A stretch of DNA of 64,000 nucleotides, taken from G963676095 sp963676095 (GTDB lineage: Bacteria; Bacteroidota; Bacteroidia; Bacteroidales; Prolixibacteraceae). The position numbers and the translations under genes are program-made. The stretch spans positions 6,696,001 to 6,760,000 of the forward strand of contig OY781040.1 of the NCBI GenBank assembly GCA_963676095.1, read 5' to 3'. Shown here one piece after another: positions 1 to 7,727 of this stretch. Positions within the stretch are counted from its first letter, which is position 1; the number at the start of each line of letters is the position of its first letter. The notes under the pieces were generated by a model. That model had not been told where the DNA came from. It ran no database searches and saw only the letters and a list, made by a program, of their open reading frames with translations.

Positions 1-8
1 AATATAGC

Positions 9-2054
9 ATGACAACAGTACCTAAAGTATATTCAATAAAGACTACACCAAAAGAGACGCTAGCCTCCTGGTACCGCTTGCTAAGGGTTGGAAGGGCAAT
101 AGATGACAAGGCCCCGAATTACCTGAAACAGGCTATTGGCTGGTCTTATCATGCCCCATATGCAGGTCATGATGGCATCCAGCTGGCTATCGGACAGGTT
201 TTTGAAAAGAAAGTTGACCATTTATTTTTATATTACCGCGATATGCTTTCTGCGTTATCAGCCGGATTAACTGCAGAAGAAATTATTCTTAACGGAATAT
301 CCAAAGCTACAGATCCATCCAGTGGGGGGCGGCATATGTCTAATCATTTTGCCAAGGCAGACTGGAACATCCACAGCGTTTCTTCTCTTACAGGGAACCA
401 CACACTCCATGCAGTTGGTGTTGCAAGGGCCATTAAATACTACGGGCAAAAGGCCGTTTCAATCAGTTCGCAAGGCGAATCGTCTGTATCAGAAGGTTTC
501 GTTTACGAAGCTTTCAATGGCGCAAGCAAGGAAAAACTTCCTGTAATATTTGTGCTGCAGGACAATGGATATGGTATTTCCGTTCCTAAAAAAGATCAGA
601 CGGCAGCCCGCAAAGTCGCCAACAACTTTCAGTCATTTAAAAATCTTCGGATTATCCATTGCAACGGGAAAGATGTTTTCGATTCTATGAATGCCATGAC
701 CGAAGCAAAGAAACATGTACTTGAAGACGGCGGCCCGGTAATCGTTCAGGCAAATTGCGTCAGGATTCATTCTCACTCTAATTCGGACCGCCATGAGCTT
801 TACCGTTCTGAATACGAGATGAATTATGTCATGGAATATGACCCCATATCCAAGTTCGAACGGCTATTGAAACGATATGGGCGTATGACTGACGAGGAAA
901 TTACACAGATACAGGAAGAAGCAAAACAGATACTGAAAGCAGCACATAAAGCAGCCTTAAAAGCACCGGATCCTGATCCTAAAACGTACCTTGATTTTGT
1001 TCTGGCTGAACCATATAAATCAGAAAAATATCCGGAAGGGATACACAATCAGCAAGGGGAACCTAAAAAATTGATTATAGCATTGAATGAAACCCTGAAA
1101 GCCGAATTCACGAATAATCCTGACACCTTTCTTTACGGGCAGGATATGGCCAACAAAGATAAAGGAGGTATATTTAATGTATCCAAAGGACTTCAGCAAG
1201 AATTTGGTCCTCTAAGGGTTTTTAATGCTCCGATTGCAGAAGATTTTATCGTGGGAACTGCCAATGGGATGTCCAGGTATAATGAGAAAATCAGAGTGGT
1301 TGTAGAAGGCGCAGAATTCGCCGATTATTTTTGGCCAGCTATGGAGCAATATGTTGAATGCAGCCACGATTACTGGCGTTCGAACGGAAAGTTTACACCC
1401 AATGTAACGATACGTTTGGCCTCGGGTGGTTATATCGGGGGAGGACTCTATCATTCACAGACGATTGAAGGCGCATTGACCTCAATACCTGGGGTCCGTA
1501 TTGTTTATCCGTCATTTGCCGATGATGCTGCCGGTTTGCTCCGCACAGCCATTCGTTCGCGAGGCGTGACTATGTTTATGGAGCCCAAGGCATTGTACAA
1601 CGACCCCAAGGCAGCAACTGTTGTTCCCGACGATTTTGAAGTTCCTTTCGGAAAAGCACGGATCCGCAGGCCGGGTACAGATCTTTTGATGATTACTTAT
1701 GGAAATACAACTCATATGTGCCTGGAAGCTGCGGATAAATTATCTAAAGAAGATGGTTATGAATGTGAAGTGCTTGACCTGAGATCACTCATTCCCCTGG
1801 ATAAAGAAGCTATTCTTGACGGAGTAAAAAGAACGGGAAAAGTACTTGTGGTACACGAAGATAAAGTACATTCCGGTTTTGGGGCCGAGATTACTTCTCT
1901 GATTATGGAAGAAGCTTTTGAATACCTTGACGGACCAGTGCACCGGGTAGGTTCTCCCTTTACTCCGGTAGGCTTTCACAGGGCCCTGGAGAAGGTTATA
2001 TTGCCAAATACTGAAAAGATTTATAACGCTGCCAAAGTTAGCCTGGCCTATTAA
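9..2054 (+). CDS. 2-oxoacid dehydrogenase E1, fused alpha and beta subunits
   Basis: Thiamine-diphosphate E1 component that decarboxylates a 2-oxoacid (branched-chain or pyruvate type) and passes the acyl group to the lipoyl E2 partner in the cytoplasm. The 681 residues join an alpha-type half (about 1-340) and a beta-type transketolase half with its C-terminal domain (about 350-681), as is common in Bacteroidota. The ThDP site is visible: SQGESSVSEG at 154-163 stands where GDG is usual, and QDNGYGISVP at 184-193 gives the second half. The ATG is only 8 bases from the window edge, so upstream context is missing. No E2 or E3 gene follows; a flavodoxin starts 11 bases downstream. The exact substrate (pyruvate, branched-chain or other) cannot be told from sequence alone. 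Confidence 0.88.
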   Translation: MTTVPKVYSIKTTPKETLASWYRLLRVGRAIDDKAPNYLKQAIGWSYHAPYAGHDGIQLAIGQVFEKKVDHLFLYYRDMLSALSAGLTAEEIILNGISKATDPSSGGRHMSNHFAKADWNIHSVSSLTGNHTLHAVGVARAIKYYGQKAVSISSQGESSVSEGFVYEAFNGASKEKLPVIFVLQDNGYGISVPKKDQTAARKVANNFQSFKNLRIIHCNGKDVFDSMNAMTEAKKHVLEDGGPVIVQANCVRIHSHSNSDRHELYRSEYEMNYVMEYDPISKFERLLKRYGRMTDEEITQIQEEAKQILKAAHKAALKAPDPDPKTYLDFVLAEPYKSEKYPEGIHNQQGEPKKLIIALNETLKAEFTNNPDTFLYGQDMANKDKGGIFNVSKGLQQEFGPLRVFNAPIAEDFIVGTANGMSRYNEKIRVVVEGAEFADYFWPAMEQYVECSHDYWRSNGKFTPNVTIRLASGGYIGGGLYHSQTIEGALTSIPGVRIVYPSFADDAAGLLRTAIRSRGVTMFMEPKALYNDPKAATVVPDDFEVPFGKARIRRPGTDLLMITYGNTTHMCLEAADKLSKEDGYECEVLDLRSLIPLDKEAILDGVKRTGKVLVVHEDKVHSGFGAEITSLIMEEAFEYLDGPVHRVGSPFTPVGFHRALEKVILPNTEKIYNAAKVSLAY

Positions 2055-2065
2055 AAAAGAATATT

Positions 2066-2575
2066 ATGAGCACAGCAATTATTTACAGTTTCAGCACAAA
2101 TAAAACAGCTAAAGCTGCCGGGAAAATTATTGAGGCTTTTGGTAAAGACTTTGATATTAAGGCCGTAAATGCTGAAGATATTACGGAAGATGAATTTTTA
2201 AGTTATGACAACCTGATATTGGGCGTACCAACCTGGTTTGACGGAGAATTACCAAATTACTGGGATGAGTTTATTCCTGCCCTGGAAGATCTGGACCTTA
2301 CAGGAAAAAAGGTGGCAATCTTTGGGCTTGGGGATCAGTATGGCTATTCTGAAAATTTTGCTGACGGAGTTGGTATTTTAGGACATTTAGTACGTGAAAG
2401 AGGAGCCAATCTTGTTGGGTATACCGACAATGAAAAATACGAATTTGAATCTTCTTTGGCTTTCGAGAACGATAAATTCATGGGGCTTATCCTTGATCAG
2501 GAAAATCAGGCCCGCCTCTCGAAAGCGAGAATTGAAAAATGGGTGGATCAATTAAAAAGCGAGTTAAAACAATAA
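2066..2575 (+). CDS. fldA: flavodoxin
   Basis: Long-chain flavodoxin of 169 residues, a soluble FMN one-electron carrier. The N-terminal strand leads to the phosphate loop FSTNKTAKAA, where Asn replaces the usual Gly of the STGNT-type loop. The FMN-stacking Trp lies in GVPTWFDGELPNYWDEF and the stacking Tyr in GLGDQYGYSENFADG, which also marks the long-chain insertion. It starts 11 bases after the E1 gene and is probably cotranscribed with it. A clear hairpin terminator follows. The link with E1 is positional only; it might serve as electron carrier for a 2-oxoacid or anaerobic redox enzyme elsewhere. Confidence 0.9.
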   Translation: MSTAIIYSFSTNKTAKAAGKIIEAFGKDFDIKAVNAEDITEDEFLSYDNLILGVPTWFDGELPNYWDEFIPALEDLDLTGKKVAIFGLGDQYGYSENFADGVGILGHLVRERGANLVGYTDNEKYEFESSLAFENDKFMGLILDQENQARLSKARIEKWVDQLKSELKQ

Positions 2576-2596
2576 GTGTGAGATTTATGAAATGTT

Positions 2597-2624
2597 AAGG
2601 CAGGCGAAATACCTGCCTTTTTTA
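2597..2624 (+). terminator. intrinsic terminator after flavodoxin
   Basis: AAGGCAGG and CCTGCCTT form an 8-bp stem around a 7-nt loop and are followed by a T run. It ends the E1-flavodoxin transcript. Confidence 0.8.
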
Positions 2625-2688
2625 TTAAATTCTACAATCATTTTGATGCAAGAACGGACTTTCATCAAAAATCAGCAGGGAAAAAATT

Positions 2689-2696
2689 TATATTTG
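2689..2696 (+). promoter_or_regulatory. candidate -7 box for mgsA
   Basis: TATATTTG is a perfect match to the Bacteroidota -7 consensus TAnnTTTG, 23 bases before the mgsA ATG. No good TTTG was found at the -33 position, so the call rests on one box. Confidence 0.35.
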
Positions 2697-2719
2697 CGGT
2701 TGAAAATACATTATGAAGA

Positions 2720-3190
2720 ATGAAAAAGAAAAAAGTTATCGCAATTGTTGCTCACGACCACCGCAAAAAAGACATGATTGAGTGGGTCGCGTTCAACTGG
2801 AGGGAATTTTTGGCTCACAGCCTGGTATGTACCGGGACCACAGGGAAACTCGTATCGGAGACTATTGCTGAGAAATGCAGGACAAACGATGTTATCCCGC
2901 CTGAAGTACAATTACTCAAATCCGGACCGTTGGGAGGGGACCAGCAACTCGGTGCACTGATCAGTGAAGGAAAAGTAGATATGCTGATCTTTTTCTGGGA
3001 TCCTATGCAACCTCAGCCTCACGATGTTGATGTAAAAGCATTGCTCAGAATTTCAGCCCTGTACAATATACCAACTGCAACAAACCGGTCAACTGCTGAT
3101 TTCATGGTCTCTTCGCGTTTATTTCATCTTGAATACACACCTCTGCTTAAGGATTATTCCTCTTATATCAAGCGAGATGTAGAGATGTAA
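2720..3190 (+). CDS. mgsA: methylglyoxal synthase
   Basis: Converts dihydroxyacetone phosphate to methylglyoxal and phosphate, an overflow bypass of lower glycolysis. The 156 residues cover the whole family fold. Visible landmarks are the N-terminal IVAHD (His12/Asp13), the phosphate-binding GTTG at 39-42, SGPLGGDQQ with the catalytic Asp74, and FFWDPMQPQPHDVD with His101 and Asp104. The gene stands alone between the flavodoxin terminator and a small unknown gene. Start chosen at the first ATG, which gives the normal family N-terminus. Confidence 0.95.
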   Translation: MKKKKVIAIVAHDHRKKDMIEWVAFNWREFLAHSLVCTGTTGKLVSETIAEKCRTNDVIPPEVQLLKSGPLGGDQQLGALISEGKVDMLIFFWDPMQPQPHDVDVKALLRISALYNIPTATNRSTADFMVSSRLFHLEYTPLLKDYSSYIKRDVEM

Positions 3191-3265
3191 TTTACATTTA
3201 ATTAAGAATCTGATAAAAATCCGGTAATCCGAGTATTTCCATTCCTGTCGTAATTTTATTAAAAA

Positions 3266-3445
3266 ATGGAACAGGAAAAATTAAGAAAAATGATCAAGGC
3301 CATGTATCTTCTCAGGGAGATTCTCCTGAAAAAAAATGAAGATGATAAGGCTTTCAGGCTTCGACCAAAATCCAAGGTCATTGGAGAAGTCGAAGATATT
3401 ATCGATTTGAGCCTTGAAGAATTTTACTTTCCAAGAACAAACTAA
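3266..3445 (+). CDS. small hypothetical protein, 59 aa
   Basis: An uninterrupted 59-codon frame starts at ATG 3266 after an A-rich stretch and ends at TAA 3443-3445. The product begins MEQEKLRKMIKAMYLLREIL, a probable charged amphipathic helix, and continues with a mixed, acidic second half. There are no membrane segments or cysteines. I do not recognise the family. Normal codon use and the gap of 75 bases after mgsA make a real small gene plausible, but this is not proven. Confidence 0.5.
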   Translation: MEQEKLRKMIKAMYLLREILLKKNEDDKAFRLRPKSKVIGEVEDIIDLSLEEFYFPRTN

Positions 3446-3540
3446 AATTTTTTTGAGTTTTGAGTTACGAAAAGTCTAATGAATTTTAGTAGCTTTATTT
3501 GTCCCATAGTTGATATTATGATAAATAATATATTTCAGAA

Positions 3541-3563
3541 AAAGAGGGAACAGGTCCCTCTTT
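3541..3563 (-). terminator. terminator of the TPR gene
   Basis: AAAGAGGGA and TCCCTCTTT form a 9-bp stem with a 5-nt loop. On the minus strand it is followed by a short T run. It lies 5 bases after the TPR stop codon. Confidence 0.75.
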
Positions 3564-3567
3564 CATT

Positions 3568-4761
3568 TTACTTAAGATCTTCAAGCTTCTTGTTTACTTC
3601 ATCAAATTTGTCCATCATCTTCAAACGATAGTATAACGTTTTAAGAGATTCAAGAGAATAAGTATCTTTAGGATTTATTTCCGAAGCTTTTTCCATATAT
3701 GGGATTGCTTTTTTAAATTCTTCATCAGCCTTATTTTTCTCGACTTCATATTTATCCGGCTGATTTGTTGGAATTGAGTTGGCAACTTCAACTTGTTTAA
3801 CCCCGCGGTTATAATAAATGGCCCCAAGGTTGTAGTAAGCATCAAAATAATCAGGTTTCAATTCGATTGCTTTTTCATAAGCAGTTATAGCGTTATCTCC
3901 TTCACCTATTTTATCATAAAGTGATCCGCGTGCGAAATAAAAAGAAGCATTCTGCGGATCCTGTTTGATAGCCAGTTCAAGATACTTCATTGCATCGTCA
4001 ACTTTATTGGCATTGAGATAAATGTTGATCAGTAATACCATGATAGAACTGCTTTCAGGATATTTTTCAAAACCTTCTTTCAACGTGACCAATGCATTGG
4101 CCGTGTCCTTCATATTTATGTAGCTTGAAGCAATCAGCTCATAAGTACGGGAACCATTATAATCATATTTGGCAGCTTCCTTGTAATACTTCACCGCTTC
4201 GTCATATTTTTCTGCATTGTAAGCAGCAAGTCCTGCATTAAAAATAATTACGGTATCTACAGTTGCTTCTTTATCCGCTTCTTTCATTACAGGCAAACCT
4301 TCAATCTCTAAAATGCTTTTGAATGAAGCCAGTGCTTTATCATAGCTGTTTTCATTGAATGCTTTGACTGCCTGATCTGTGAAATCAGAAATTAACAAGG
4401 TAAGGCTGATTTTTACAGCATTATGATCATGTCCTTTTTCATCGAGTTTCAGGGCTTTTTCGTATGACTCCAATGCAGTTGACAACGGCTGGTCGGCTAA
4501 TTTTTTGATATTTTCGTCCTTGGATTGGTAAATTGCACGATAAATATCACCGCGTACTTCCCATGTCTTTGCCCACTCGATTGATTTTTCCGACTTTTCA
4601 TTCTTTGGATCAACCGCTTCATTGATTGCCTCAAGAGCCTTATCCAGTTTCCCGGAATCCTTTAACGTCTGTGCACTAGCTACCTTCCCTTTCTGGGCGA
4701 AGGCTGCTCCTGCAACAGAAATTAAAAAGGCAAATAGTAAAATTGTTTTCTTCATCATCAT
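3568..4761 (-). CDS. exported tetratricopeptide-repeat protein
   Basis: A 397-residue protein with a clear Sec signal peptide (about 1-23: basic MMMKK, hydrophobic stretch, AFAQ cleavage site) followed by serial TPR helices over about 75-385. One good example is YDEAVKYYKEAAKYD and another DNAITAYEKAIELKPDYFDA. TPR proteins act as protein-binding scaffolds; location should be periplasmic. The gene lies 128 bases downstream of gyrA on the same strand and is followed by its own terminator. The role is unknown; a general Bacteroidota periplasmic scaffold is the most that can be said. Confidence 0.8.
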   Translation of the reverse strand: MMMKKTILLFAFLISVAGAAFAQKGKVASAQTLKDSGKLDKALEAINEAVDPKNEKSEKSIEWAKTWEVRGDIYRAIYQSKDENIKKLADQPLSTALESYEKALKLDEKGHDHNAVKISLTLLISDFTDQAVKAFNENSYDKALASFKSILEIEGLPVMKEADKEATVDTVIIFNAGLAAYNAEKYDEAVKYYKEAAKYDYNGSRTYELIASSYINMKDTANALVTLKEGFEKYPESSSIMVLLINIYLNANKVDDAMKYLELAIKQDPQNASFYFARGSLYDKIGEGDNAITAYEKAIELKPDYFDAYYNLGAIYYNRGVKQVEVANSIPTNQPDKYEVEKNKADEEFKKAIPYMEKASEINPKDTYSLESLKTLYYRLKMMDKFDEVNKKLEDLK

Positions 4762-4889
4762 AGTTAATTTAAGATATTTTTTAAGATTTAAATTTAAACC
4801 AATATATCATGTGGTTTTATATATTACTTTCAGTTTTTACATAAAACTGTCCGAATTAACGGGACCGGTGCTTTATCGACGATTAACAG

Positions 4890-7439
4890 TTATTCTTCGT
4901 CATCTCCCGGTTCATTTAACAAGTCAACATCGGCATCATAATCGCTATCTTCATTGTTGTCATCAAGCGGTTTTTCATCAACGATATTTTCATTATTGTT
5001 TTCAGATGAAACCCGGGCAATGGACGCAATTGCATCATCTTCTTTCAAATGGATTAACCGTACACCTTGGGTGGCCCGGCCCATGACCCGGAGTTCCGAG
5101 ATCGGAAGCCTAATGGTCAGACCTTTTTCAGTGATAATCATGAGATCATTATCGTCAACAACACTCTTAATGGTAATCAGGCTACCGGTTTTTTCCGTAA
5201 TATTAATGGTTTTCACACCTTTACCACCACGGTTAGTAACACGGTAATCTGCGATACTGGAACGTTTTCCGTATCCCCTTTCGGAAACGACAAGGACATC
5301 CTCTGATTCTTTTTCTACAGAAATCATTCCAACCACTTCGTCATTTTCGCTACCAAGGGTAACTCCGCGGACTCCTGAAGCAGTCCTGCCCACAGCCCTG
5401 ACGGTATTTTCATGGAAACGGATCGCTTTCCCCGACTTCACTGCAATTATGATTTCATGATTCCCGTTTGTTAATAATGCTTCCAGCAACTGGTCACCTT
5501 CCCTTATCGTAATTGCATTTATTCCATTTTGACGTGGGCGGGAATAAGCTTCCAGTGACGTCTTCTTAATGACCCCTTTCTTTGTACAGAGAATGATAAA
5601 ATTGTTATTAATATAATCAGAATCGTCCAGCTTTGTTACATTAATGTAAGCAAGAACCTGATCATCTGCTTCGATATTGAGCAGGTTCTGGATGGCCCTT
5701 CCCTTTGAAGTTTTGGTCCCTTCCGGGATCTCATAGACTTTCCTCCAGAAACACTTTCCTTTTTCTGTGAATAATAACAACGTATTATGCATCGAGGCAA
5801 TAATCATGTGTTCCAGAAAATCCTCGTCCCTGGTATTACTACCTTTTGATCCTACTCCTCCTCTGCCTTGTGTTTTAAATTCGGATAAAGGAGTCCTTTT
5901 TATATAACCGAGGTGAGAAATGGTAATCACCATGTCTTCATCTGCATAAAAATCTTCCGGGTTGAATTCTTCTGCATTAGGGACGACTTCAGTCTTCCTT
6001 TTATCACCATACTGATTTTTTATTTCAATCAGCTCGTCTTTTATAATCTTCATTCTTAATTCAACCTTGGCCAGGATTTCCTTGCAACGATCGATAAAGA
6101 GTAAGATATCCTTGTATTCCTGGTGTAATTTATCCTGTTCCAGTCCGGTCAGTTGCCTTAACCTCATTTCCACGATAGCCCTTGCTTGTACTTCTGAAAG
6201 CGAGAAACGGCCCATCAGGCCGTCTTTTGCCTCGTCGGGAGTCTTGGATCCACGGATAATGGCAATCACTTCGTCGATATTATCACTTGCTATGATCAAT
6301 CCTTCAAGGATATGGGCTCTTTTTTCAGCCTGATCCAACTCAAATTGGGTACGTCGCACAACAACGTCGTGGCGGTGGTTTACAAAATGACGGATCAGTT
6401 CTTTTAGGTTCAGCAGCCTCGGCCTGCCGTTTACAAGCGCAATATTATTAACACTAAATGAGGTTTGAAGCGGCGTATATTTATAAAGCTTATTCAGTAT
6501 CACATTGGCAATCTCATCCTTTTTAAGGTCGATAACGATGCGCATCCCTTCCCTGTCAGACTCGTCGTTCACATTTGAAATTCCTTCGATTCTTTTTTCA
6601 TTAACGAGTTCTGCGATTTTTATAATAAGCTCAGCTTTGTTGACCATGTAAGGTATTTCTGAAACAATAATCCTTTCACGTCCATTTCCGTGTGGCTCAA
6701 CATGGGCTTTCCCCCGTACGATAATACGTCCTCTCCCTGTCTCATACGATTCTTCAACACCCCTGTATCCATAGATAATGCCTCCTGTTGGAAAATCGGG
6801 GGCTTTTATAATCGGGATCAGGTCACGGACATCTATCTGTGGATTATCAATGTATGCAATAATTGCATCTATCGTATCCGGTAAATTATGGGGAGGCATA
6901 TTTGTCGCCATGCCAACTGCAATTCCGGACGCTCCATTAACAAGAAGATTCGGGATACGTGTAGGAAGAACAGTGGGTTCTTTCAGCGACTCGTCAAAGT
7001 TCGGCTGGAAATCTACCGTACTTTTATCCAGGTCACTCAGCATCACTTCTGCGATTTTTGCCATCCTGGCCTCAGTATACCTCATTGCAGCAGGGCTGTC
7101 ACCATCAATAGAACCAAAATTTCCCTGGCCGTCGATCAGCATATAACGAAGCGACCAGGATTGTGCCATACGCACCATTGTCATGTATACAGAAGAATCG
7201 CCATGCGGATGGTACTTACCAAGCACTTCCCCAACAATTCTGGCAGACTTTTTATAGGGTCTGTTTGACAATATCCCTAAATCATACATTCCGAATAATA
7301 CTCTTCGGTGAACAGGTTTTAAACCATCACGAACGTCAGGCAAAGCTCTTGAAACGATCACCGACATCGAATAATCGATGTAGGCCGATTTCATTTGCTC
7401 TTCGATATTAATCTTTATAATTTTCTCGCCATCAGCCAT
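4890..7439 (-). CDS. gyrA: DNA gyrase subunit A
   Basis: Subunit A of gyrase, which breaks and rejoins DNA to introduce negative supercoils. The 849 residues show the breakage-reunion domain (about 30-470) with active-site Tyr121 in AAMRYTEARM, and the C-terminal beta-pinwheel (about 500-810) with a GyrA-box-like TNRGGKG near 735. The tail is very acidic (about 815-849). The quinolone-resistance region reads HPHGDSSVYMTMVRMAQ: Ser82 is the sensitive residue type, but position 86 is Met where Asp or Glu is usual. Divergent from clpC. The GyrA box distinguishes it from ParC. Confidence 0.95.
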   Translation of the reverse strand: MADGEKIIKINIEEQMKSAYIDYSMSVIVSRALPDVRDGLKPVHRRVLFGMYDLGILSNRPYKKSARIVGEVLGKYHPHGDSSVYMTMVRMAQSWSLRYMLIDGQGNFGSIDGDSPAAMRYTEARMAKIAEVMLSDLDKSTVDFQPNFDESLKEPTVLPTRIPNLLVNGASGIAVGMATNMPPHNLPDTIDAIIAYIDNPQIDVRDLIPIIKAPDFPTGGIIYGYRGVEESYETGRGRIIVRGKAHVEPHGNGRERIIVSEIPYMVNKAELIIKIAELVNEKRIEGISNVNDESDREGMRIVIDLKKDEIANVILNKLYKYTPLQTSFSVNNIALVNGRPRLLNLKELIRHFVNHRHDVVVRRTQFELDQAEKRAHILEGLIIASDNIDEVIAIIRGSKTPDEAKDGLMGRFSLSEVQARAIVEMRLRQLTGLEQDKLHQEYKDILLFIDRCKEILAKVELRMKIIKDELIEIKNQYGDKRKTEVVPNAEEFNPEDFYADEDMVITISHLGYIKRTPLSEFKTQGRGGVGSKGSNTRDEDFLEHMIIASMHNTLLLFTEKGKCFWRKVYEIPEGTKTSKGRAIQNLLNIEADDQVLAYINVTKLDDSDYINNNFIILCTKKGVIKKTSLEAYSRPRQNGINAITIREGDQLLEALLTNGNHEIIIAVKSGKAIRFHENTVRAVGRTASGVRGVTLGSENDEVVGMISVEKESEDVLVVSERGYGKRSSIADYRVTNRGGKGVKTINITEKTGSLITIKSVVDDNDLMIITEKGLTIRLPISELRVMGRATQGVRLIHLKEDDAIASIARVSSENNNENIVDEKPLDDNNEDSDYDADVDLLNEPGDDEE

Positions 7440-7600
7440 TTATTTCTCCTTTTAGACTATTAAAAAATAACAAAAAAATTGACATACAAAAATATAAAAA
7501 TACTGATAACAGCCCGCATCTTATCAGTATTTTAATCCTTTAGGCCCAATTAAATTTTAACAATTATCTGTTCAAAAAAATAGATCTTCTGAATTTATTT

Positions 7601-7632
7601 TTTGTTAATATAATATGTATTTTTAAACTTTG
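7601..7632 (+). promoter_or_regulatory. candidate promoter of clpC
   Basis: TTTG at 7601-7604 and AAACTTTG at 7625-7632 are 20 bases apart. This fits the Bacteroidota pattern TTTG-N19-21-TAnnTTTG with one mismatch in the -7 box. The start codon is about 95 bases downstream. Confidence 0.4.
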
Positions 7633-7727
7633 AAGCATCACTGGTTTACTTGAAGGAAAGGTGTGCAACATTTCGGAATAGTTTTTGTTTATTATACACA
7701 ACGATAATAAAAAATAGGATATAACTT

